This document shows, piece after piece, positions 15,270-21,003 of a stretch of 21,003 bases of DNA; position 1 is the stretch's first letter; every line of letters starts with the position of its first letter. Source of the stretch: Candidatus Krumholzibacteriia bacterium (GTDB lineage Bacteria > Krumholzibacteriota > Krumholzibacteriia > LZORAL124-64-63); NCBI GenBank assembly GCA_030590265.1, contig JAUUYW010000012.1, positions 1 to 21,003 on the forward strand, in the 5' to 3' direction. Position numbers and translations under genes: made by a program. Under the pieces are notes generated by a model. It was not told where the DNA came from. It did not search any database and saw only the letters and a list, made by a program, of their open reading frames with translations.

Positions 15270-16013
15270 TTAAAAAGCAGTGCTTATTCCGGCACTCAGG
15301 GCCTGTTCGCCCAGCCCGGCCCACTCAGCAAATAACCCCACTTTTGCGAGTTGGGTAGCCACTCCCAAAGCCAGTTGATAATGATGGACATCAGTGCCCA
15401 CAACATCTTCGCCGTCTATTTTCCAATTCACAGGTCCACCAAAAACTCGAACTGCCAGGTAAGGAAATGTTTTGTCCTTGATGGTCCAGCCAAAACGGGC
15501 ACCAAGTCGGGCATCACCAGCAAAGTAATTTGTTTTTGTATCCGTGCCCGGGGCCACTGTTTGTGCCCATGATGTCCCAAGAAAAAATGAAAGGTCAACA
15601 GATGGGGTTTTCCCCTGGCCTTCTGATGCACGGTACTCCACACCTGCGGCTACCAGTCCGCCTGGCTCAAAATCATGGGAAGCCTGCCCTTCGGGCTGCA
15701 AGCCTCCATCAATCAACACTCCTGCAACCACCCGAATTGCCCAATGATCATCGATGAGCCAGGCACCCGACAGTGAGATGGTGGTCATTTCAAGATCGGC
15801 TTCCTGGTCGTCATCGAAGCGAATGGTGGATTTCATGGAGCCAAAACCCAGGCCCAGTTGATACTGATTACGGTGAGAGATGGAGCCGTAGCATTGTGCA
15901 GGCGGACCGCCTGGTGAAGGAACACCTCAGGCGAAGGCTTGGGGGATGGAAACGAATCCCAGGGTCAAGGTTGCGACCAGTGCAATGAAGGCAGGCCGGT
16001 AAACAAAATTCAT
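15270..16013 (-). CDS. Outer-membrane beta-barrel protein with in-frame UGA after the signal peptide
   Basis: From the ATG at 16013 (AAAGG eight bases upstream) the frame reads a signal peptide, MNFVYRPAFIALVATL through PQAFA, then TGA (15929-15927, codon 29). It continues in the same frame GVPSPGGPPAQCYGSISHRN and onward, 247 codons in all, to TAA at 15272-15270. The body alternates hydrophobic and polar residues in many strands (TTISLSGAWLI, YLAVRVFGG, YQLALGVATQL) and ends in Phe (SAGISTAF), the usual C-terminal signal of barrel proteins inserted by BamA. Read through, it is an ordinary barrel of about 245 residues. If UGA stops translation, only a signal peptide is made, since the next Met (15836) has no signal. 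A strong hairpin follows the UGA. Either a selenoprotein (U29, C41) or a recently broken gene. Confidence 0.7.
15899..15913 (-). promoter_or_regulatory. Candidate bacterial SECIS hairpin for the beta-barrel gene
   Basis: On the minus strand CAGGCG-GTC-CGCCTG is a perfect 6-bp stem with loop GTC, beginning 20 nt after the UGA. The GGTC at the apex and the spacing resemble the Escherichia coli fdhF SECIS apex (GGUC, 18 nt after UGA, from memory). Inverted repeats of this size also occur by chance. Confidence 0.35.
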
Positions 16014-16066
16014 GATGGTACCTTTGAGTTTTGTAGTCATATTCCAATAGGAGGGTAACCTCCAGA

Positions 16067-17338
16067 TTACCGGTAGAGGGCCCGAACATCACCCATTGAT
16101 TGTTTTTCCGTGGGCACTGGCCCAAAACAGTCGCAAGCAGCACAACCATGTCCGAACCAACCCACGTGCTCGTCACAGCCCCATGGATGATTCCCTGGCA
16201 GACAGTATGAGTTGGCACAAAGTTCAAGGCCGTACAAACCAGGACAGAAACAGGGATTGACCGAGAAGTTGCCGTCGCTATCAATCTGATCGGCAAACAC
16301 GCCGGTCCAATCGCCACCAATGTTACCATACAGATCGCTGCACCGCACAGTAACATAGCCACCACTGATGGCTCCGCCACCCCTGTTAAAGGCAATGATC
16401 GTCTGTTCCACAATAACTGCGGATGACCCGAAACAGGCTATCCCGCCACCGGCTAAAGTCCCAGCGTCGTCACTGGCAAGGTTGTCTTTGAAGGTGCAGC
16501 TTCGAACAGTGGTTGGACCGCTGTTGTACAGGGCGATACCACCACCGTCAGTGGCATCGTTCTGCCAAAAAGCACACTCGGCAAGGGTCAAATCACCTGA
16601 ACAGTTTCGACGATACAAGCCGCCGCCGTCATCGTGGGCAACGTTCCGGTAGAATTTACTCTGGGTGATCGATACCGGATTGGATTCCAGAATCCAGACG
16701 GCCCCACCGAGATCAGCAGTGTTTTCATAAAAAGTACAGCCAATAATCTCTGGCGCGGATCCACTGTTGCAATAGATTGCGCCTCCCTCGACTCGAGCTG
16801 TGTTGTTCCGGAAAATGCATGCCGAAATATTGGGAGAGGAGTTTTCAAGCAAGGCGATTGCCCCACCATAGCCGGAATAATTGTTTTCGAAATGACAGCC
16901 AATGATTTGGGGTGATGAACCCTTTTCGCAGCGTATGGCTCCTCCGGCGGTTCCCGGTGCCTTATCCATCCAGCCTCCGCGGAAAGTGATGCCGGAAACA
17001 ATGGCCTCGCTGTTCTCGCCGGAGTGGAACCAGATTCCCCGATGCCTGTCGCCCTGGGCACCTTCACAGTCAATGAAAGTGACATCAGGTTTTGCGACGC
17101 AGCGAAGAGTGATGCCTTTGCCGCTGAAGTCGAGATCACGATTGCCCGGACCGCAATAGGACCCGGCCCAGAGGCGGATGACATCGCCGGTCAAGGCCGC
17201 GTCGAGGGCTGCCTGGATGGTTAGAAAATCTCCTGAGCCGTCCGGGTAAAGGGTATAGGTTTCCCCATGAACGGGAGTGACTGGAACCAGCGTGACTTGG
17301 ACAAGTAGTATCAACAAAACCAGGAATGGAATGCGCAT
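16067..17338 (-). CDS. Exported parallel beta-helix protein with polymorphic-type GGAI repeats, ending -VRALYR
   Basis: This encodes 423 residues. The ATG at 17338 has AAGGAG five bases upstream; the GTG at 17344 overlaps that site and is unlikely. A signal peptide (RIPFLVLLILLVQVTLVPVTP) is followed by DGSGDFLTIQAALDAA, the usual opening of pectate-lyase-like or right-handed beta-helix domains. Repeated coils follow, each with a G-G-[AG]-[IV] turn and an I-x-x-C-x-F step: GGAIRCEKGSSPQIIGCHF, GGAIALLENSSPNISACIF, GGAIYCNSGSAPEIIGCTF and more. Such helices bind or cleave polysaccharide or act as adhesins; no catalytic residues are evident. A Cys-rich segment (CDEHVGWFGHGCAACDCFG) precedes the tail SMGDVRALYR. 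It lies 40 bases after the dockerin-like gene and 53 before the barrel gene, probably one transcript. Confidence 0.88.
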   Translation of the reverse strand: MRIPFLVLLILLVQVTLVPVTPVHGETYTLYPDGSGDFLTIQAALDAALTGDVIRLWAGSYCGPGNRDLDFSGKGITLRCVAKPDVTFIDCEGAQGDRHRGIWFHSGENSEAIVSGITFRGGWMDKAPGTAGGAIRCEKGSSPQIIGCHFENNYSGYGGAIALLENSSPNISACIFRNNTARVEGGAIYCNSGSAPEIIGCTFYENTADLGGAVWILESNPVSITQSKFYRNVAHDDGGGLYRRNCSGDLTLAECAFWQNDATDGGGIALYNSGPTTVRSCTFKDNLASDDAGTLAGGGIACFGSSAVIVEQTIIAFNRGGGAISGGYVTVRCSDLYGNIGGDWTGVFADQIDSDGNFSVNPCFCPGLYGLELCANSYCLPGNHPWGCDEHVGWFGHGCAACDCFGPVPTEKQSMGDVRALYR

Positions 17339-17378
17339 GTTCACTCCTTTTTTGATTCAGGCAAGAGCACGCCCCACA

Positions 17379-18008
17379 TCAGGGACAGGAATCGCCTATC
17401 CCCAAAGCCAAACGTCCCACGTCCGCCAGATTCAAATGGCCGTCGTGGAAAAAATCGGCCTCAAAGTTGTAGTCTCCGAAAAAGGCATTGGAGAAGAGCC
17501 CAACATCCACGAGATTGACCACCCCGTCGCCACTCATATCCGCGCTGGAAAAATGCAAGGGGAGTGGCGTTTCAAACAACATCTCACCGTTGATCATGAT
17601 ATAAACGTCATTGGGGGTACTGCCTCCTGCAAACATGGGATCGACCCATTCGGTGGAACCGGTTTCGTCGGTGTCGAAATCGGGATTGGAGCCGCCAATA
17701 CAAGGCACCATGGACCCATCATCACTTTGAATCCACATGTCCTCGGCTGGAAAACCCTGAATGGGAACTCCAAAACAATCCTCAATGGTCAGGTAGATCC
17801 GGCAATCGACAAAGGTCCCGTCTGATCGTTGGGCCTCGGTGAAAGGCGACCCACTGCCGTCGGGCAGGTTGAACATGAAGGCAGGTTCTTCGGTTCCGCA
17901 AGCCATGTCGATGTAGTATTCAAAGCAGGGTGTCTGATTAGCCAGGCCCAGGTTGGTCCATAACAGAACGGCAACGGCTAATAATACGATTTGAGTGATG
18001 ATCTTCAT
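17379..18008 (-). CDS. Exported protein with C-terminal dockerin type I-like domain
   Basis: This encodes 209 residues. The ATG at 18008 follows a GGGAGGGAGA stretch and opens a signal peptide (IITQIVLLAVAVLLWTNLGLA). The middle is an Ig- or beta-sandwich-like region with several Cys and Asp/Gly-rich loops (GGSNPDFDTDETGSTEW). Residues from about 153 form a dockerin pattern with two calcium-binding loops: SADMSGDGVVNLVDVGLFSN and ADFFHDGHLNLADVGRLALG. The second loop begins with F at one expected Asp/Asn position. In cellulosomes dockerins bind cohesins, but in FCB-like genomes they close many exported proteins of unknown role; no cohesin is visible here. The stop is TGA. It heads a likely three-gene transcript with the beta-helix and barrel genes. 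Confidence 0.85.
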   Translation of the reverse strand: MKIITQIVLLAVAVLLWTNLGLANQTPCFEYYIDMACGTEEPAFMFNLPDGSGSPFTEAQRSDGTFVDCRIYLTIEDCFGVPIQGFPAEDMWIQSDDGSMVPCIGGSNPDFDTDETGSTEWVDPMFAGGSTPNDVYIMINGEMLFETPLPLHFSSADMSGDGVVNLVDVGLFSNAFFGDYNFEADFFHDGHLNLADVGRLALGIGDSCP

Positions 18009-18076
18009 CCAGGGTCTCCCTCCCGTTTGTTTCCATAATTATACCAGAATCAGAGGGTTAGAAACAGAGGCAAATA

Positions 18077-18102
18077 AAAGTGGCCCGCAAATACGGGCCA
18101 CT
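18077..18102 (-). terminator. Rho-independent terminator of the amidohydrolase pair
   Basis: On the minus strand agtggcccg (18102-18094) pairs perfectly with cgggccact (18087-18079) around a 6-nt loop and is followed by tttatttg. It lies 36 bases after the stop of the second amidohydrolase gene. Confidence 0.85.
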
Positions 18103-18138
18103 CATTTGTTAAGCCGTTTCTCAAGTGCCAGATCTTCT

Positions 18139-19362
18139 CTATCGCTTCTCGTCAGAAACAACAACTCCTTCAACAACCACCCCGAGGCAATGCGATGAGT
18201 AGTCAAAGGGATCCCCATCATAAAGGGCCAAATCCCCGTCTTTGCCCTTGGCCAATGATCCAACCCTGTCATCAATGCCAAGGATCTTTGCAGGATCAAT
18301 AGTTACGGCAGCCAACGCATCGTCAAAACTCAAACCATGAGCACTGGCAATGGCCGCTTCAAACAACACCACGCGAACTTTGGGTACGTAGGCTTCGAAC
18401 CCACTCTGAATTCCAAAAGGAATCCCTGCTTCGCGCAACAGGGTTGCTGTTTCCATGCTGGCATTTTCGGTTTCCATGAAGGCCCGAATCATGGTCGGAT
18501 GCAACAAAACCGGGACACCGGCTTCTTTGATGACCGGCAGAATTTGGTGGGCTTCGGAGGCACCATCGAGCCAAAGGCGGAGACCAAATTCATCGGCCAA
18601 ACGCAAGGCATTGATCATGTCGCGGGTGCGATGGGCGGTGACCATCAAGGCCAGATCACCGTTCAAAACCTGAACCATGGTTTCCAGGTGCAGATCGTGA
18701 GGTGGTGCCGGAGCATCGTCGTCATCTTCCGCCTGGCGTAGTTTGTCACGGTACTCCTCGGCCTTGATCAGATCCTGACGCAACAGGGCAATGGTTTTGG
18801 CGCGAGTGGTGAAATGTTTGCTTGACCCTCCAAAGGCTGGCGGTGGTGTCAGGGTGACAGCCAGGGCGGTGGCGTGGTCAATCACGGCATCATCAATGGT
18901 GGTGCCTCTGGTTTTGACGATCATGGTCTGGCCTGAAACAGGCGCCCCGGGGGAGTGGCCCGTATGCACTGTTGTTACGCCGAAGGAGCGAACCCACTTG
19001 ATGAGGGCCTCCTGGGGATTGTAAGCATCAATGGCCCGCAGTTCAGGCTGAATTGGGCCCGCACCATCAAGGTGATCCTGATCCGCAGGTATGTTGTAGA
19101 TACCGGTCAATCCAAGGGTGCTGTGAATATCCACCAGACCAGGGGTGACCACCGCAGCCTGCAAAACTTCGTATCCATCAGGAATATTCACCTGACTTGC
19201 CGGACCGATGTCCTTGATTTTCCCGTCTTCGATGACCACAACGCCATCAGGGATAGAAGCACCGTCCATTGTGTGAACAATACCGCCTCGCACGGCAATC
19301 TGGGCCTGCGCTGAAGGATGAATCAACAGGAGAAAGCCAAGAACAATCAGAAACTTTTTCAT
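18139..19362 (-). CDS. Exported amidohydrolase-family protein with degenerate metal site
   Basis: This encodes 407 residues. The start ATG at 19362 overlaps the stop of the preceding amidohydrolase (ATGA), so translation is coupled. A signal peptide (KKFLIVLGFLLLIHPSAQA) precedes an imidazolonepropionase-like TIM barrel with the usual N- and C-terminal beta-sandwich strands (VRGGIVHTMDGASIPDG; GSLAKGKDGDLALYDGDPF). The ligands seen in its partner are replaced here: HSH is H80-S-T82 (GLVDIHSTLG), the LHH step is WLDG (D266-G267), and HTDD is QSGF (319-322). H244 in VTAHRTRD is kept. It may therefore bind without canonical hydrolysis, use another metal arrangement, or act as a partner of the upstream enzyme. 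Paired genes of this kind recur in FCB-group bacteria to my recollection. Confidence 0.88.
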   Translation of the reverse strand: MKKFLIVLGFLLLIHPSAQAQIAVRGGIVHTMDGASIPDGVVVIEDGKIKDIGPASQVNIPDGYEVLQAAVVTPGLVDIHSTLGLTGIYNIPADQDHLDGAGPIQPELRAIDAYNPQEALIKWVRSFGVTTVHTGHSPGAPVSGQTMIVKTRGTTIDDAVIDHATALAVTLTPPPAFGGSSKHFTTRAKTIALLRQDLIKAEEYRDKLRQAEDDDDAPAPPHDLHLETMVQVLNGDLALMVTAHRTRDMINALRLADEFGLRLWLDGASEAHQILPVIKEAGVPVLLHPTMIRAFMETENASMETATLLREAGIPFGIQSGFEAYVPKVRVVLFEAAIASAHGLSFDDALAAVTIDPAKILGIDDRVGSLAKGKDGDLALYDGDPFDYSSHCLGVVVEGVVVSDEKR

Positions 19363-20699
19363 GACTCACCTCCATTTTCATAACAGCACAGGAAGGGCTC
19401 CATATTATTACCAGCACCCTGGCCACCTTCCGCATACAAACGGTCAGCCGGGTCGTTGATGTCGAAAACTTTTTGGCCTTCGACCCAGGTTTGCTGAACA
19501 CGAGTGTAAACACTCAGAGGATCGCCGTTGAGGATGATAAAATCCGCGTCTTTGCCTTTGGTCAGGCTTCCGGTGCGATGATCCAGATCGAGCATGATGG
19601 CTCCATTAATGGTGAGGGATTTCAGAGCCGTTTCACGGTCCAAACCACCGCGCATGCCTATTGCTGCTGAGCGCAAAAAGAGCCGGCTGTCGGTGATCCA
19701 ATCGTCAGTGTGATAGGCAACCAGGGCCCCGGCTTCGGCCAGCACCGCTCCGGTTTCAAAACGCAATTCCACTGCTTCCAGTTTACCGCCCGGGCTGTCC
19801 ACGGTGATGATGCTGCAACCGGCCCCAGAGGCGGCAATCTGGTCGGCTACTTTCCAACCTTCACTCAAGTGGTGCAGGACAACCTTGAACCCAAACTCAT
19901 CCTTGAGTCGCAAAACAGTCATGATGTCGTCGGCGCGGTGAGTGTGGTGGTGAACGACGCGTTCGCCGGCCATCACCTCCACCAGGATTTCCAGATCCAG
20001 ATCGCGGGGGGGAAGTTTGCTGGCATCACCATCGGCAGCTTCAATTTTGGCCGCGTATTCCTGGGCTTTGATGAACTTTTCGCGCACCAGGAAGGCCGAC
20101 TTGGCCCGGGTACCGGGGAAAGGGGCCTCGCGTTGGCTGTTGGTACCGTTGGCCATCTTCAAACCACCCAGCACCCGAAGACCACCGTTGCCATCATCTG
20201 TGGTGTAGGCCAAATCTTCGGGAGTGAAAATTTTAGTGCCTGGCCCTGTGCGGCGCATTTTCAAGTAGATGGTTTGCCCACTGCTGAGAAATCCACTGCC
20301 GGGCATCACGTTCAAGGTGGTGAGGCCACCGGCCACTGCGCGGCGGTAACCGGAATCGAAAACATTCAAGCCGTCCATGATGCGCACACCAGGTTGGATG
20401 GGGCCACTTTTATCAGCTGCCCGAAACCCGCCAATGTGGCTGTGGGTGTCGACCAGGCCTGGCATGATTGTCTGGCCCTGGACATCGACAAGGGTGGCAT
20501 CGTCTGGGACTTTGATTTGATTTTTTGGGCCGATGCTGGTGATGATTCCATCCTCAACAATCAGGATTCCGTTGGAAATCTCAGGGCCATCAATGGGGAT
20601 GAGGTGGGCGCCGACGAAGGCTGTTGTTTCGGCAACTGCCGGTATTGTAATGGAAACGGAGCACAGCAATACAAAGAAAAGTTGAAGGGAATTGCGCAT
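19359..20699 (-). CDS. Exported amidohydrolase (imidazolonepropionase-like) with intact metal motifs
   Basis: This encodes 446 residues. The frame is open to 20834, but the ATG at 20699 has GGAGG eight bases upstream and starts the signal peptide (LQLFFVLLCSVSITIPAVA). The amidohydrolase barrel shows H86/H88 in GLVDTHSHIGG, a histidine cluster at 250-254 (HHHTH), H276/H277 (VVLHHLSEG) and H330-T-D332-D333, all in the places expected for the binuclear or mononuclear metal centre. The closing part GSLTKGKDADFIILNGDPL is typical. The substrate is unknown; the family hydrolyses cyclic amides, dipeptides and related bonds, here in the periplasm. It ends in an unusual Gly/Asn- and Cys-containing tail (EGGQGAGNNMEPFLCCYENG). 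The paralogue downstream is coupled by ATGA overlap. Confidence 0.9.
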   Translation of the reverse strand: MRNSLQLFFVLLCSVSITIPAVAETTAFVGAHLIPIDGPEISNGILIVEDGIITSIGPKNQIKVPDDATLVDVQGQTIMPGLVDTHSHIGGFRAADKSGPIQPGVRIMDGLNVFDSGYRRAVAGGLTTLNVMPGSGFLSSGQTIYLKMRRTGPGTKIFTPEDLAYTTDDGNGGLRVLGGLKMANGTNSQREAPFPGTRAKSAFLVREKFIKAQEYAAKIEAADGDASKLPPRDLDLEILVEVMAGERVVHHHTHRADDIMTVLRLKDEFGFKVVLHHLSEGWKVADQIAASGAGCSIITVDSPGGKLEAVELRFETGAVLAEAGALVAYHTDDWITDSRLFLRSAAIGMRGGLDRETALKSLTINGAIMLDLDHRTGSLTKGKDADFIILNGDPLSVYTRVQQTWVEGQKVFDINDPADRLYAEGGQGAGNNMEPFLCCYENGGES

Positions 20700-20837
20700 T
20701 TGGAAGGCCTCCGGGGATTTTCTGATCAGGGAAGTGAATGCATAACCTAATTGAAAATGGGAATCAACGCCATAAAGCTTTTCGAAGCGAATACACCAGG
20801 TTCTGATCATTTTCGCCGGCGGCAAAAACGCCACCAG

Positions 20838-20854
20838 TTACCAAAACATGGTAA
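20838..20854. repeat. Short inverted repeat
   Basis: ttacca (20838-20843) and tggtaa (20849-20854) form a 6-bp stem with a 5-nt loop. It lies between the start of the amidohydrolase operon and the end of the receiver-domain gene. It could be an operator or a weak terminator; no T-run follows. Confidence 0.3.
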
Positions 20855-20868
20855 TGGATGAGGGCAGT

Positions 20869-21003
20869 TTACCTGCGAATATGCTTCGCCACATTCCGTG
20901 ACAATTCTTCGATATTGAAAGGTTTGTTAAGCAATCCCAAAGCGCCGTTGGCCAGAAGTGCATTGGTAACGGCGCTGCTGCTGAACCCGGAGGCTATCAG
21001 AAC
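20869..21003 (-). CDS. Response-regulator receiver domain, C-terminal end (truncated by window edge)
   Basis: Forty-four codons are open from the window edge to TAA at 20871-20869. They read VLIASGFSSSAVTNALLANG, then ALGLLNKPFNIEELSRNV and AKHIRR. This is the end of a CheY-like receiver: the hydrophobic strand with conserved Ser before an SG turn, the ANGA.G.L.KPF stretch with the conserved Lys-Pro, and the last helix. The protein ends right after the receiver, so it is either a single-domain regulator or, more likely given the VLIASG..SS phrasing, a hybrid histidine kinase with a C-terminal receiver. The N-terminal part lies outside the window. Confidence 0.8.
   Translation of the reverse strand, partial: VLIASGFSSSAVTNALLANGALGLLNKPFNIEELSRNVAKHIRR

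Noticed and set aside
7645..16013. Genome-wide reassignment of UGA to an amino acid, to explain both in-frame UGA codons
   Set aside because: UGA is clearly used as a stop in tightly coupled genes (napH/napB TGATG, napF/napD ATGA, amidohydrolase pair ATGA) and at the ends of the FlgD-domain, M14, lipoprotein and dockerin genes.
16050..16063. Small GGAGG-GTAA-CCTCC hairpin between the barrel and beta-helix genes as a terminator
   Set aside because: It has only five base pairs and no T-run on the relevant strand; it may be chance or a weak processing site.
17345..17381. Cys-rich codons after the dockerin gene's TGA (TGT GGG GCG TGC TCT TGC) as a third selenocysteine readthrough
   Set aside because: The protein ends normally for a dockerin-like domain at that TGA, and the readthrough would run through the ribosome site and start of the beta-helix gene.
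19710..20750. Plus-strand open frame of 346 codons opposite the intact amidohydrolase
   Set aside because: It is the antisense of a well-supported gene; the composition is G/H/Q-rich as expected for reversed codons and there is no start signal.
1..21003. CRISPR arrays, tRNA or rRNA genes
   Set aside because: No regularly spaced repeats and no tRNA cloverleaf or rRNA-like sequence were seen on reading the window.

Overview
The window looks like chromosome from a Gram-negative, respiring bacterium of the FCB-type candidate phyla (Krumholzibacteriota, Eisenbacteria or Latescibacterota-like). This is an inference from gene style: many exported proteins and lipoproteins, a FlgD-like/T9SS-like C-terminal domain, a dockerin-like protein, a polymorphic parallel beta-helix protein, and three exported proteins ending in a shared short tail of the form x-[FMW]-[DG]-x-[IV]-[KR]-[AG]-[LM]-Y-R. 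Genes are mostly opened by clear Shine-Dalgarno sites, and UGA, UAA and UAG are all used as stops.

Layout. Positions 1-387 hold the 3' end of a secreted protein with a FlgD-like C-terminal domain. Positions 388-2053 are a gene graveyard: a 129-bp remnant of a second M14 peptidase gene, an exported -IKAMYR protein (736-1353, minus), an IS91-type zinc-domain remnant and a decayed rve-type integrase. A large M14 zinc carboxypeptidase (2054-5029) and a small conserved-looking protein (5051-5344) follow. They converge on a lipoprotein (5405-6736, minus) and a TPR lipoprotein (6967-7419, minus). A DUF3179-family gene (7645-8571) is interrupted by one in-frame UGA exactly at the first Cys of its CPLC motif. 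A periplasmic nitrate reductase operon napA-G-H-B-F-D (8834-14429) resembles the epsilonproteobacterial arrangement in gene order and NapA length. After it come an exported -VKGLYR protein (14558-15193) and, on the minus strand, a beta-barrel protein (15270-16013) also carrying an in-frame UGA, a beta-helix protein ending -VRALYR and a dockerin-like protein. Last are a translationally coupled pair of exported amidohydrolases (18139-20699) and the tail of a response-regulator receiver domain (20869-21003).

How the genes fit together. NapGH should oxidise menaquinol and pass electrons through NapB to NapA, with no NapC. NapD is the maturation chaperone and NapF an accessory ferredoxin. The M14 peptidase and the amidohydrolases suggest periplasmic or surface degradation of peptides and small amides. 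The dockerin, beta-helix and -YR-tailed proteins look like surface proteins.

The most unusual signal is two UGA-interrupted reading frames. Each UGA is followed, within the spacing expected of a bacterial SECIS element, by a stable hairpin with a three-base loop starting GU. One sits in a UxxC redox motif, the other directly after a signal peptide. They are candidate selenoproteins, with simple nonsense mutation as the alternative.
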